Of a stretch of 64,000 bases of DNA, positions 1 to 13,040 are shown one piece after another. Positions within the stretch are counted from its first letter, which is position 1. Each line of letters opens with the position of its first letter. Both the position numbers and the translations under genes were made by a program. A model generated the notes under the pieces. That model was not told the origin of the DNA, searched no databases, and saw nothing but the letters and a program-made list of their open reading frames with translations. This DNA is from Manduca sexta (taxonomy: Eukaryota; Arthropoda; Insecta; Lepidoptera; Sphingidae): positions 14,268,777-14,332,776 of the forward strand of contig NC_051141.1 in NCBI RefSeq assembly GCF_014839805.1, given 5' to 3'.

Positions 1-1359
1 GGTATCGCCTTAAAGTAGATATTGATTACATATTAAGTATCGAGAATGATGTGTATTCTGTAGGTAGGTATCTATTCGCTAACAAAAACCGTATTAGTTT
101 ATCGCAAGTAAGAAAAATATTTTATTGCATCGCGTTTGTGTACTACCTAAGTGCTTAGAATAAAATGAGAAATCATTTTCAATTACTTATTTGCCATTTG
201 CCATTACTAATAAATCAATTTTTGCTTCACGGCATCCTACATATATTACAATTCCCTTTGATGGCATTTTAAAGTTTGGATTATATTTTTCTTTTTTTTT
301 TATGGCTTCAAGCACTGTGTTGCTGTGCTACGCCATGGATTATATTTATAGGTAAGTAATCCTTTGTAAAATAGGCTCCTACTGCTTTATAAAATTTGGA
401 TAAGCCCCATGACATCTGTCAGGTGTCAAAGTAACGTGTCGGGTTCGATTCATTGGGTTCGATCAATGATAAAAGTTTAGTCATTGGTTTCAATACTAAT
501 TAATAAATGATTAGTGAAGTATATAAGTGTAGATTTAGAATTGGATTGGCAAAATGGCGATCTAGTTTTATAGTGTCTTTTTGTTTTGTATCTGCTATTA
601 TTACTTGACATTGACAAAATTCCGATAAACGGTGGCAGCCATAATATAAAGGAACAAGAAGAAATGTTTAGAATCAATTATTGTTATGATTCTTATCGAT
701 ACAAATGTTTAGCAGTAATAATAATATGTTTTTTGCCAGAGAGAGAGAAAAAAAAATGTTTTATTCTTTTATAGATTTAGGAATGTATACTTAATTTTAT
801 AATTTTTATAATGATTATGATTTCTATTTGATTTATGTTGGTTATTAAATCCATAATTTATAATCAGTAATTAGGAGCATTATTATCCTGCAATGGCACC
901 ATTAAGAAATTCAATTTAAATAGATAAATTGCAAAGATACTAAAAATTAAATTTTAGGCACTATGTGGATGTCTTTTGCCTATACGACAACGGCCAGGAA
1001 AAATAAATTATATGTTCCATCTGTCAAAACTCAAAAATAGAATTTGCGTTAAACTTAGAAGTTGGAATTCTGATGTTTCCGTGAATCAAAAACAAATGCT
1101 ATATCTATGAGACCCTTTAAAATAAAAACAAGAAGACAGTGTTAAATTAAATCTTCTAATCGCTTAACGATTTATTGTAAAGTTACAAATTATAACAGAT
1201 TTAAGATAATCAGTGATTAATTTTGGTGTAAAACAATCAGGTAAGCTCAAAGTTGAACATTGTCTTACAAACTAGTTTTATGAGGTCGGTTTGATTTTGT
1301 TCAAAAAGTTAGACACAGCCCGCGGCACTTAAATGCTTTAAAATTTCCCGGTTTTACGG
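1..1359. other. Upstream intergenic region, no gene seen
   Basis: AT-rich sequence upstream of the NDRG gene. I see no convincing coding exon. Around 440-472 the motif GGGTTCGAT occurs twice, 15 bp apart. This resembles a pol III B box (GGTTCGANTCC) and could be a scrap of a tRNA-derived SINE, but there is no cloverleaf. The first 25 bases of the window resemble a stretch at 58675-58700, which suggests the window begins inside a dispersed repeat. Confidence 0.5.
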
Positions 1360-1366
1360 TATATAA
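1360..1366 (+). promoter_or_regulatory. TATA-like box of the NDRG gene
   Basis: TATATAA lies about 30 bp upstream of a GC-rich stretch (GCATGCGCGTGC, 1393-1404) that begins the probable first untranslated exon. The spacing fits a TATA-driven start near 1390-1395. An initiator-like CAGTG lies at 1423-1427. The GCATGCGC core resembles an NRF-1 type palindrome. This is inferred from position and motif only. Confidence 0.35.
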
Positions 1367-1390
1367 ATTGAATAATTGACGTATTTACAT

Positions 1391-1592
1391 ACGCATGCGC
1401 GTGCAGTACGCTACGAAGTGAACAGTGAGTCGGACCGTACCGAGCTTACTCCGTGTCTGGGAAGTCAGCAGAGTCGGTCGGTTACTTAGTTGTCGTCAGT
1501 TTGCGAGAACTGCGGTTAGCGACATATTGGGTTCTGATATTCTCGACTGGCTAACCTACCCCCCTCAGAAAAATCCGTACCAAGTACAAAAG
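1391..1592 (+). other. Probable 5' untranslated exon of the NDRG gene
   Basis: This stretch is GC-richer than its surroundings and ends in AAAAG followed by GTAAGA (1593-1598), a good donor site. An acceptor AAG at 1771-1773, preceded by a T-rich tract, would join it to the exon carrying ATG 1779 through an intron of about 180 bp. It contains a frame open from a GTG at 1425, but no ATG in that frame supports translation, so I treat it as untranslated. The start coordinate is only a guess from the TATA spacing. Confidence 0.4.
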
Positions 1593-1778
1593 GTAAGAAA
1601 CAATATTTTTAGAACTTACTGTGAGACTTTATTGCAATTTGAAACATTACCCATAAACTTTAAGTCACTTTTCAAAGTTATCAAAACTATTAAACTATTT
1701 TAATTTATCACTTTGAGTAACACCGCATGTCTTTGGGCTGCATGGTAATTGCTGCTTTTTTGTTAAAATTAAGTTGGC

Positions 1779-1960
1779 ATGCCTCGAAGTTTGCTGAATG
1801 GTGCTTATTATGTGGTGCTGGACGAGGTGTACAGGGACACAACACGGCCTATTAAAAAGAATGATTTTAAGAGAATCCTTCGTTTTGGAGGTACAACTCG
1901 GAAGAGAATAGAGCCGCTTTTAAATAAGTGTGTTACTGATATAGCAGGTGTCTTTGTTGA
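1779..1960 (+). CDS. MESK2: NDRG-family gene (MESK2/NDRG3-like), coding exon 1: N-terminal extension
   Basis: This exon opens at ATG 1779 (MPRSLLNGAYYVVLDEVYRD) and runs 60 codons plus two bases to a strong donor, GTAAGT at 1961. It is rich in basic residues (RPIKK, TTRKR). The two leftover bases (GA) join G 2435 to give Glu and continue into exon 2 without a stop. That phase match, and the way exon 2 continues into exon 3, are why I assign it to the NDRG gene. I recognise no domain. It is an extension ahead of the conserved NDRG region and may belong to one isoform, since later ATGs at 2478 and 15498 are in the same frame. The presumed acceptor is at 1773. The weak point is that membership rests on splice logic alone, with no transcript. 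Confidence 0.65.
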
Positions 1961-2434
1961 GTAAGTAAATGTGTGTTAGACTTGTGTTTGTGTCTAGCGT
2001 TCTTCATCACAACATTAACTCTCTCTACATCTTGTCTACATTATTTCATATACTATTACTAGCCAAATTGCGTTTTTTTATATCTGTTTAGTGTATATGT
2101 AGTAAGTTTTGAAGAAGCTATAATTGTGAATCTACCGTTCAAATCAATAAATGTAAATAAACTATTTATCCGGTTTAAAGTTCCAAAATATTTTACTGTG
2201 TATAAAAAAAAAGTTTCTTCAAAAATGCTTTTGGGTATTTATTATTTTTCCACATTTATAATGTAGCATTCATACTTTTTTTTATCACATTTTATTTTAT
2301 TATTTATATTTACAAACTTTGCCACTTATTTAAAACTAATTCTTTTAAAAAATATTTTTTAATTATATTTTGATAATTAGTTGGAATATATATAATATAA
2401 TTTTATAAAATACAGTACAGTAAACTTATTTCAG
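1961..2434 (+). other. NDRG gene intron 1 (474 bp)
   Basis: The intron begins GTAAGT and ends ATTTCAG, with phase 2 boundaries. It is AT-rich and I see nothing else in it. Confidence 0.6.
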
Positions 2435-2515
2435 GAAGAAAGTCCTGAGTGGAACAGTAGAGCTGGAACCAACCAAAATGCCTTCCCACAATGCTGAAGA
2501 AACTGCTCTGCTTGG
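2435..2515 (+). CDS. MESK2: NDRG-family gene, coding exon 2
   Basis: This 81-base exon has acceptor ACTTATTTCAG (ending 2434) and donor GTAAGT (2516). In the frame set by exon 1 it reads through with no stop, ending in a short segment MPSHNAEETALLG that begins at ATG 2478. The two last bases (GG) join C 15497 to give Gly, directly followed by the ATG that opens the conserved NDRG segment in exon 3. ATG 2478 is therefore a plausible start for a shorter isoform. The exon is acidic and polar, with no recognised domain. Both boundaries are clean consensus sites and the frame is open across both junctions, which makes a real exon likely. Confidence 0.7.
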
Positions 2516-3697
2516 GTAAGTATTTCAAAGTGCCATGGATAGATTGTGTTAATGGTGTATAGTAAAGTAATAAAATTTATCAATTGGATTTACAAGTAAA
2601 GCTGTTTTTATATTAATCATTTTTGGATTGAAATCTCACGTATGTTTTTACAGCATTCTAGCACTGTTTAGAACAGGTTGATAATTAATATGCCAGATCA
2701 GAATAATGTTAAATGATACTTTAAATCCACAAATATGAGGTATATGCTACCTTACTAATGCTAAACTTTGAACGCTATTCAACCATAAATAATCAAAGTT
2801 AATAATTTCAAGGAATAATTAATGATGGCTACCTATCATTAAAAACTTTGCAGCTCTATATAAGGTCATATTTTTTTACTGTGTTGTTTATCATGATTTT
2901 AAATTGACTCATAGTTGCCAAACCAAATGGGTTATTGGGATAAAAATTTTATTGTAAAATGCACTTTAAATTTTTTTGCACTCTGGAATAGCTCGCGAAT
3001 TGCTACTGTAAATTGAAATTCCCTAAGTTGTTGTTATCAACGAATGTTTTACATCCAACTAGTTGACCCGACAGATGTGCTGTGTTAACTATGAACACTG
3101 AATTATCAACCGATCCATCTGTGTTGAAACGATTTTTGAAGCGCGCATTCTGCAATTCGCTAACAGTTATCTCAACATCTTTATCAAACAACTGACAGTT
3201 ATGACAAATTAAGTTTGTAGTGAAATTTTCTTATGTTCCGCCCAACATTCTTAATTTTTTCTTTCATACGAACCTGCCAATAATTATTAACATAATAAAA
3301 AAAGGATTAGAAATTGTTCCAGCCGTTCACGTGTGATACGATGACTGTAGAAAAAAATTTACAGCCAAAAATCATTTCACTTTAAGTAAATTTCTATCAC
3401 CATAATATGCTAAATGTTTGTATATAAACTTTTACTCGCAACTGTCCCTATACCAAATTCCAAAAACAGGTGTGCAACTACCGTTCTTGTAAATTTTAAG
3501 GACAGTCAATGTAATTGCATTCTTACACTTAATACCAGAGTGACGAGTATAGCTTAGTGCTATACACTTTGTAATGTTAAATCCGGTGCGATGTTTATTA
3601 GCAGATTACAGTTACCATTAGGTGATTAAGGTGTTGGTTTTGTAGTTCTGTAAAAAGTACAATAATTATTGTCATATTGCACACACCCTTACACATT

Positions 3698-3905
3698 TTA
3701 TGCCCAAAGACCTAGGTGGAGTCGCAGCTGTTGGAACCCAATTTTCGCCACGTGTATTCCGTCCCATGATATGATAGGGGGCGAGCTTATCGCCATATCA
3801 GGCGCAAATTTCAGACTCCGGGCTGGTACTGAGTAGAAAAACCCAACATCACTTTGCCCGCCCCGGTAATCAATCGCACCCGAGACCTCTGCACTGCAGT
3901 CGTAT
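3698..3905 (-). repeat. tRNA-derived SINE fragment
   Basis: Read on the - strand it has CTGCAGTGCAGAGGTCTCGG followed by a degraded pol III B box (GGTGCGATTGAT), then a long body containing CGGAGTCTGAAATTTGCGCC and ATGGGACGGAATACACG. Two further copies of the body lie at 14048-14166 and 32286-32440 on the + strand. The three-way match shows that it is a dispersed repeat. The B-box remnant points to a tRNA-derived SINE. The A box is missing, so the copy is 5' truncated or decayed. Confidence 0.7.
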
Positions 3906-3999
3906 CGTAACACAATTAAATTGTATTAAATATATTATTTAATGAATACATATATTATTTGATATTATTTTAAAAAAGACAAAGAATTTTATTTTTTAT

Positions 4000-4080
4000 G
4001 CCAGCCCCTCTTTCTGTGGGTGGGTATCGAACCAGCGTAATTTCGTTTTACAGCCGGCCTCATAGTTCACTGCACTGTAA
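4000..4080 (-). repeat. Possible second SINE head with B box
   Basis: On the - strand it reads TGAGGCCGGCTGTAAAACG, then GGTTCGATACC (close to the B-box consensus GGTTCGANTCC), then CACCCACAGAAAGAGGGGCT. It is GC-rich against an AT-rich background and lies next to the SINE at 3698-3905. It is probably the promoter end of another tRNA-derived SINE. It does not fold as an intact tRNA. Confidence 0.45.
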
Positions 4081-5754
4081 AATCCATTAATTTTGTAAAA
4101 TTTATCGCCATCGTAACTACATTGTTATATACCCGATTGTATAATAAACTGATCACATTTACTAACAAAACAAGCTTAGAGCATATTGAGATAATGAACT
4201 AGAATCTGTTAACGAATCACTGTGAGGGAAAATCAGTTCACGTCTTCCGTCTTACCAAACTCAAATGCCAATCGAGAAGCAGCCAATTAGAGCAGAAAAT
4301 TTCGGGAGCATTCGAACTCTTGAACAAAAGATAAAAAAATCAAAGTCATGAATTTCCTCGTACTTGAGTGACCTAAATAAAACAAAGTTTTAAATTGACC
4401 AGATAGAAAAAGCATTAATCGCGTACAATGTGCATTATTGTGCATGCATTAAAGGAACCTCAGACGGTCAGACGGTCGCTCGATGTTCACTGTAATACCT
4501 TAATTAATAGAAAAGGTAATATGTCATGGCTAGTTGACTTAATTACATGAAAATTCTTCTTTATCATAATTTCACTAGCCACTATAAAAATGAAATAAGA
4601 AATTATTTCATGGACTTAATTACAAGCAATGCAGTCTTTCTAAGTAGTGTTTTTGTATTTATATGTATATTCAAGAATTATTTTTAAGTTGTTGGTTAAT
4701 TTCAATTTAACATTGTTTTTGTATATTTAAAGAAGTAGGGAATCATTACCAGAAACAGATTTATTGTAATATTAAAACACGGATTGGAGAGAAGACTACG
4801 TACATTCCTTGTGCTGTAATAAGTATTAAACCATATAGAAAATTTAAATATTTTTAAAATTGTATCGGTTCTTCGAGTCAGTTTTTCTTCTGTTAAAAAT
4901 TTTCTTTTTATTATCGTTTATTATTTATAAAACACGTCTATTTGAACCCAATACAAAGAGAAATCCTTATACTAGTCTTTTTTCGATGTTCAACATCAAA
5001 CAACAATATTTTTAATAGTATGTTAAAGCTATATTGAACCTTACACAATAAGAATTATCAAAATAATTCAATCAATATTTCATTTAGTGGAGTTCCTTTT
5101 GCATTTTCGAGGTTCAAGGTCTTAAACCTATTTAACTAAAATTGGACAGTTACGAAGCTATACACAGTCCAATGCAAAAATAATAATTTAAATCTGAAAA
5201 CAAACAAATAAATAAATTACGACGTAAAGATCACTCTTTTAGAGCCGGTTGTTTGTTTCTATTTTCTATATTTATTCCAGCCAAAAAATCTGTATGAATA
5301 TGAAGTATTGACCCAATTAGATTATGATTTCGTTTCTCAAGTTTTCTCAACTGTTTATGTTGTAGCCTGATCCTTCAATATCACACAAAAATGTAACATC
5401 CCCTTAAGGCGCTCCCCGAGCAAACGGCTTTGAGCAATTCGATCTATATTTTGCGCCAGTTATTAGCGGAAATATGCAGACGTACGAATAATTACATATT
5501 TTTTTATTATTTTAAACTATCAAAATATTCTTTATGAAATTGTTTATCTAATAGTGTTGGTTGTAAATTAAAATGATGTGTGCTTTAGGAGGAGACGCAT
5601 GGAATCAACAATTTTAATGGCATTTGTATTATGAAATTAACGAATCAATAAGCACACATCAAGAATTTTAAACTATACATTATTATGATAAGAAAACTAA
5701 CTCTGGCTTCCACCAACACAAATTGCCAAATGATTATTTCCTGTCTGTGTGTTC

Positions 5755-5898
5755 TTTCGTTTGTTTATTAGTGCACATCTATAGCACTCGGGTGTGATGT
5801 AGCTTACTACTAGCAAAATAATTAAAAATCGGTTTAGACGTTCCCGATATTAGTGCGTTCAAAAAAAAAACTATTCAGCTTTATATATTAGTATAGAT
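5755..5898 (-). mobile_element. Helitron-like 5' terminal fragment
   Basis: Read on the - strand it starts with TCTATACTAATATATAAAGC and soon after has GAACGCACTAATATCGGGAAC, matching the layout of the Helitron 5' end at 53946 (TCTATACTATTATATAAAGC, then GAACGCGCTAATCTCAGGAAC). The 3' hairpin and CTAG end are absent nearby, so this is a truncated copy. Confidence 0.6.
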
Positions 5899-7191
5899 TT
5901 GGTGTAATTCGATATGTCACAAAGTTTTCCGTTGATTTTAATGTCATTTGTAGAGTGGTTCGTTACTAGGGTCGCTATAAATTGTAGGAATGTAAATGGG
6001 CAATAGAAACATACCAACAATAGATATTATTTAATGCTATGAAAACTAAAATTATTATTAACCTGAAATCAGAATATAGCCGAAATTCGGTATTCATTTT
6101 ATTCGCCGTTCAGTCCGCTTCATGTGAAGTGTCCTTTAGACTATCGTGCTTCAACCTTGTTAAATATTACAAAACATTAATATAATGTTATCAATTTGTT
6201 TGAATGTAGCCGAGTTGAAAGTTATTTTCTCTTTAGTTTGCTGTTTCTTTGAAATAAGATCTTATTTGTAAACAGCATTTTTTTTACAAATTCGTTATTG
6301 CTTTGTACATTTAAGTTCTGAAAAGCAAATTCTAAATTAGTTTCTGTTTGCAGTAGCACCTGCGGACATCTCGGTTACGTATATATCTTACAAGTTACAT
6401 AGCATTACGCTGTTTCGTTTTTAGGGGTCGACATAGGTACTATCACAATAAACATAAAATGTTAATGTATAAAAGAGTCTATACCAAAAAACGCTTATAA
6501 TCTACTTATTTAATTGGAGTTAATGAATATTTCGCATTTTAGGCCAAATTTCGGTACTAAAATGTAATATCGTGGGTATAATTTTAATAAAATGAAATAA
6601 AACATTTTTATTACATCACATGAATTCAGTCAGGCGTTTTATTATTGGTAATATTAACAGTCTTTCTCTTACCAATAGTTAAAACTTTTCATCGAATAAC
6701 GAACGTTCCTTAAGACAAAACTTGGTAAAACATTTTACAATAGTTACTTACATCAAACAATTGTTCAAGAAATTTGATATCGAATGAAATAAGCCAATAT
6801 CTAAATCCCTTTACAATAACTATTGTCTGCCAATAATGAAGTTTTCTTTACTCCAGTTCACGAGCACTAAGGTACATAATGTAATTAGCGTCCATAAGTA
6901 GTAACTCATATAATGCTATATTGTTAACGTCCACTTGAAAGTCCGTTTAGGGAATAAAAAGTAGGGAAATAATTCCGTTTCCCATTAGTGAAACAATTTC
7001 CAAAATTGGATCCGTAATTTCAGAGATTATTAACGTTATATGCAAACTCTGTCTGTTCCGTTATGAATTATAAGATTAGTATCCATAAATTTCCAGAATA
7101 TTAAAAAAAAAAAGGTTTTAAACGGGCCAGCTCGACGTTGAAATTATTTGGAATGTGATATCTCGTTTTCACATTTTAATCATGTGAATAT

Positions 7192-7209
7192 TTTCTAGCT
7201 AGCTAGAAA
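7192..7209. repeat. Perfect 18-bp palindrome
   Basis: TTTCTAGCT is directly followed by its reverse complement AGCTAGAAA. It is short and could occur by chance in AT-rich DNA. Confidence 0.5.
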
Positions 7210-10199
7210 TGTTTAATGAAATTCCAATTAGCAAATTCATCGTGAATCATGATGCTAGTATATGATATTTGCTCTTTACTCCACCTTGCTGTATTTATAA
7301 ATGATTGTACTGTGGGTTGCTAACACAAGGAACACACCCTATAATGAAATCTATTTGTTGCGGAGCAATATTGTAATGCATGGGCGTGACGCTCCCTCGG
7401 TGTATTGGGTACAACCAGGACACTTCGTAATAAAGATGCAACTGCATCTTTAAGAAAATTATCAATATAGCATTGGTGGATTCATCGATGACATCCCTAC
7501 ATGCCACCTGGGCCGATATTATCGACATAAGTTAACGTTCTTAAAGTCTATGCAAATTATCCTTCTTCTTGTCCTTAGTCCTTTTGGTCAAAATTTGACA
7601 GCAAATTTCGGTATAATTGTAATTCGTATAGATTGGATTTTACGATAGTTAATTTTTGTCGTGGTTATCTATTTTAAAAATCGAAGCCGAGCAACAAAAT
7701 TCTGATACGATAAGAGTATAAGAAGAAGTGTCCCCGAAGCCGACGCGCTCTATTGAAAATACAAGTGGTATTTGAAAAGTGTAACCCGAAATAGAAATGA
7801 CACCAAAGATCTTCCGAATCAGACCAAAGCAACTAAAAAAAAAACAACAAAATTATAATGATAATATTCAGGTATTTATTAGGTCTAGGCCATGAAGGCC
7901 TTTTGAAACTACCAATTGATTAACTCATTTAGAATGTTAAGCCTTATTAGTTCTAAAATCTGAAGTAACTCAAAAAGTATTTGAAACTTAGATTAATATA
8001 TTTTATCGGTAAGAATAGTCCAAAATTATTGTCTAGAATTGTGGAAAATGAACAGTATATTGATTTTTTACCCTTCTGTTGTCTTATGATTATTCAGTTT
8101 ACCCTCAATAGAAGTGAAACCGTTACTTTTTCTGTACAATGACCTTATACAAGGACAGAGGGCATCGAATTTTTACATACTTTTACTCGGGGTGATAAAT
8201 ATTCAACAAATTTCGATATTATATTCGGTAGGTACACGTATGTTTGTATAATATTTTTAACGTGTGTGTAGTAATATTTCTTGCTAAAGGAATCTTTAAT
8301 CTGAACACAGTATTGGGTAAAATATTTACGTATTTATCTCCAATTTTTTTTGAAATTTGCATTAGTGACATACCAGTAAAACTTATCCCTTATGCGTGTT
8401 GTTGTGTTTACTTTTTAAAATATTTAATAATGGTCAACACTTAGTTTTAACAATTATACATCTATGTTATTTCAAACAATGCCTTATTCTGCAATTTCCG
8501 CATATCCTAATACAAAAAAAAAAATCCAGCTTTTTAAAAAGTGGACCTAAAATTTTTTTGTATGTGATAGTTTCGACCAATATTGACTTTCGGACGGTGC
8601 TTAACTTTGCAAGTTTGTCGTGTCGTAATGTAACTCGTGGGTGGGTGAAATATCTAAATCCAAATATTGAGAAATACTTTCACGTGGATGCGGGATGTGA
8701 AAGGTCATGACTCTGAAGGAATAACATGTGTATATTTATCTTCGCTTGTCACCCCACTGTATCAGAAATTAAAGTCGTGGCATATATAGTGGGATAAAAC
8801 ATGAAGATGGTCCGGCATAAGAAAAATCACGTCACAATGCAGAGACATTTAGCTATTTTTTTCTTCGGCCAATGAATATATTTATACTGTGGAAAATAAC
8901 AATTTTTCTTTATGTACTTACTGATTTTTATTTATAAATACAAATAATGAATTTTTGCTACATTATACCTACGTAATTTTTTCCTCACTCATGTATAAGT
9001 ATGGTTGTAAATGTAACCAATTATTTTTTTCTTCTAAAATCCCTGAGATTATATCAAATACATACCAAAAAATCAGAAGTAATTTATATCCGGTGTATTT
9101 AGAAAATATTAACGATTTCGCATACTCGGTTGATGTCTAATTTTGTCCACAAGTACACCACGAGGCGAAGTGAGGCCTCGGGTATTAGTCGGTAGGGCAG
9201 GGCGCAATACTACGTGACTTTGGCCGGATGTCCTCATGCTACCTGAAACTTCACAAAACTGAGTTGAATATAAAGCAATCCCATTTTATAATTTTTAGAC
9301 GTTCTCCCTTCTATTCCATTTTATTTTTATTTTTGGTTAGAATGTAATGTGAATATACACAAATAAATAAAACGGACTAACAATTATAAGCCTTAATACA
9401 CAACAAAAACTCACAATTTCTTTTAAAAGATAGAAGTTTTGTTTTAAATCCATTAAGGTGGGTGGAATGGCGATCCATTCGTGATTGTGGGAGATATTTG
9501 TTGACACGAGAAGTTACACACACGAGAATTATAGGTCATTGATTCATTCGTCTATCTCTAGCATTTGGATTCCTAAGACGCATCTAGTCTTTCTGATTGA
9601 TATATCATATTCATTATAGGAATCGTGTTCAAATCAAAAATTTTATAAACTGCATTCGAATTTGCTTTTTTGTGTTATCTTTACCCTTTTATCTTACTAA
9701 CTCAACGTATCAATACTAACAGCACATAGTATACTATAGTACGTGCCACACCGCGGCTACTTTTACATAATACGTTATATTCTCCAAGGAATTTTTTGGA
9801 AGCCCTCGTTGGCTTTGAAAATGATGTTGCTCGAATTTAGGTAAATTACAATCGACTTGCACAAAGCACATGCTGCGCTCTCATAGTAATGAGTACACTA
9901 ATATTTTACAAAAATTAAATATTCTGATTGTGGTAAATAAACATACTACATAATCTAAATGGGCACGTATCATAGTTACTCTTAAGATGCGTTGTTTTGT
10001 GTTTTGTTTCTAGTTCGCGAGATGTCTAAATTACAAGGCAATTAGTGTGTGACTAAGAATTTGGTCTCTAGTAGCCATAAGAATAATTTTAAATATTCGA
10101 TTGATAAAGAACCAATAATTATTGTAAAATCGCGAAAATATGCCCTGTGAGTCGTGCTTGTTACAGTTGTTCACAAATAATAATTGAGAGTGGCGCTGT

Positions 10200-10330
10200 T
10201 GTAGCTGGCCGTCCTCCTGGCCAGTTGCCAAAGCTTTCGGTCGATCGTGCCCCCGCTTTCGGGCCGGTCGAAACCTGGGTAGGTAGGGTACCGTCTCGGG
10301 GGCCCCTCTTGCTGAAAACTCGCATTTAAT
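10200..10330. repeat. GC-rich patch, probable retrotransposon remnant
   Basis: A compositional island in AT-rich intron, with CCTCCTGGCCAGTTGCC, CCCGCTTTCGGGCCGGTCG and TAGGTAGGGTACC. The short inverted words (CCCG..CGGG, GGCC..GGCC) and the GC content resemble untranslated parts of insect non-LTR retrotransposons. I cannot name a family. The frame open here on the + strand (10147-10329) shows no recognisable protein. Confidence 0.35.
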
Positions 10331-12986
10331 GTTTCTTACATTCTCTGTAGTGACATCTTGAAAAAAAAAATATTTCTTGACAACCGTGCATGGAGGATGC
10401 CCATCAGTAAGAGCCCGTCCTGCCTATTTTAAGTTTGTATATCAATAAAAATTACACAAGAAATAGAATGTGTAACGTAATTCCAAATAAGCGAAAATCG
10501 TTACTTATTGTTACGAGGTATTTGTACAATTACATAATAAAATGTTCATCTTTATTTTGAGGTGACTTTATTCGTCGTAAAACATGATGGTTCAGCGATA
10601 TTTCATTTCCCTGTGATCTAAATTAAATTATTATTTTTGCGTTCGAATTCAGATAGCTGTGGAATAGTTCTTTTTTAATTTTATTCTTCTATGAGAGAAA
10701 CAAGGTGTTAATATAAAGTTAAAAGTAATTGACATGTAACACATCACACACATTATTTGGTTTGCACTTAGACAATTCCTTATAAAGATCAATATATATT
10801 TTTGTATGTACAATGTAATTATAATTTTTTAATAAATGTAGGCTATACCATCGAAGATATATCGTCGAACAACGTTTATTAGATAAAAAATGATATATAT
10901 AATTTATTATTTTGGATCTATATTATGTTGTTTTATATTGATATGTTTAGGGAATGTTTTAAGGTTCAATGGGACCTAGGCTCGAAATGTACACTTTAGG
11001 AAACTGGTCACGTATTCCTAACTAGATGCATAAATGGATTTTTTTAATGACATATTGAATTTGGAAATAAGATTTGCAAAATAGTATTCTTTCATTGATG
11101 TTAATTTTCCGATTTGCAGCTGTGTACAAATTATAGCTCGACATTAAACTCTATTTTCATAGTCCTAGAATTATTGGATATTGTATTTTTACAAATTTTT
11201 ATTGACTTCTTATAGTTAAATTCATGTCTCAACTACTTATCGGTTGATTGAAGTGCTAATGGGACTTGTAAATAACTAATAGTTTTCTCACTCCGCACGA
11301 TTTATCCATCGTTGCAAGTGCCGCGGGACGACTCGCTTACAACTCGGCCCAACGTAATTAAAAGCTAGATAAGTGAATTCATTGAGTTACTCTCTATGGA
11401 ATGTTTGCTCTAAATATCATTTCATCGACGTTGGACTTAGGTTCTTCCTGAAAGTAAATTTCGTTAATTAATTTAATATCTTTAAGGGCTTTGGCCGTTA
11501 CCTCTTCGTGTTCGTCCTCAAAGTCTAGTAAAATTCTGTAATTCCGTTTATTATTAAAATATGATATATACAAGAAGTATAATATAGAAAATTGATATTG
11601 TTAGTATGATTTTGTTGGTCGTTGATTTTAATGTATGTTCGATAAAAAATACCCATCTCTTTCTGCTATTATGATATTGGATAATAGGTTTCACATAATG
11701 CCCTTCTATAAATTACTCATGTGATCTAGAGTTGAATATCGCTACCCGTACTTACGCGCTGTCCATACGTGTCGGCTAGAATATGTGGCTCGAGGTGTAT
11801 TTATGCCAAATAGAGACATCACAAAACAAGGAATTTTACGATGTATTATAATTATTTTTACACAATTTATTAAGGCAACTTTTACTTTCGGTGGGACAGT
11901 AAACTTATAGTGAGAGCACAACACAGCAATGCACGGTGACTACAATCCATGGACTGTCCTTGCCAATGTTGAGAATTGAGACAATTTCTTATTACCATTG
12001 CCACATCTCTACTAATTTGTTTGCCTTCTCTGTAAAGTAGGCACAAATCTTTGCATAAATATGCTTACGTTACTTTAAGTGAATTATTTGCATTTTATGT
12101 AAATAACTTAAGATTTATATAGTTTATAAATGGCCCCCTCTCATACGCAGTGTATTTTCCAATACACACGTTGGGAACATAACAATTTCTTATTACCGAG
12201 AGTCAGAGAAATGCGCATAGTATAAGACTTTTATTCTTAAAATAATTCTACCAAATCACGCCGACGCGACGTCCGCATCGGCTAACTTGTAGACAAAGTT
12301 AGCAAATGGATGACATTCCTCCATGGAAAAGTATTATTGAATATTTGGAACTCCATGCCTTCCTATTCCGACGCTCGTATAATTTTTTTATGATGAAATG
12401 AAACGGGATGATGACGAATCCTCACTGGTTATTCAATTTTCCTTTGAAATAATTTTAAATTGAAAACTAAAATGACTTGGGAACTTAATAGAGCATAACT
12501 TTGGAATTCCTTATAATTTCCGGACCAGTGACCACTGAAACTGACAGGAGTGTCGTTTCAAGTCTGCGAGTGATTCGTCGGTTTTATTTTAATATAACTT
12601 ACTTTGCCGACAGATTTTCTTCATCCACAAACGGCAAAAAATCGATGCACTCCAGTGTAAATTGTTCGAACAATTAATATTCAACGACTCTTCTCGTACT
12701 GATGAAATGGAATAATTATTTGTAACAGTGTGCGATATATCACAAGTATTGCGGTTCTTACGTGTTTAATGTCGTTTACTATTTATCAGAAGTATGGTTA
12801 TCAACGAAAATACCCTAAATGTTGTTGTGTATTATGAATTTATTACTTAGTACCAGGTTTAAAATAAATACTCTCGAAAAAACAATCAAAATGGCAAATC
12901 TGCTACTAACGCTGGCGGACATGGCTAATATATTGAAATATTAGGAAAGCCCAATCAAATCCCAGTCAAAATAATTATAGGCTCAT

Positions 12987-13040
12987 TAATTCTCGATTCC
13001 ATGACCCTTTTTTAGAAAAGCGTCATGGAATCGAGAATTA
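12987..13040. repeat. Perfect 19-bp inverted repeat, 16-nt spacer
   Basis: TAATTCTCGATTCCATGAC (12987-13005) is followed after 16 bases by its exact reverse complement (13022-13040). Outside the arms the pairing stops at once. The DNA or RNA could form a hairpin. It could be a small transposon remnant or a chance-decayed element. Confidence 0.8.

Noticed and set aside
1425..1592. Frame beginning at GTG in the putative leader exon
   Set aside because: There is no ATG and no homology; an untranslated exon explains it better.
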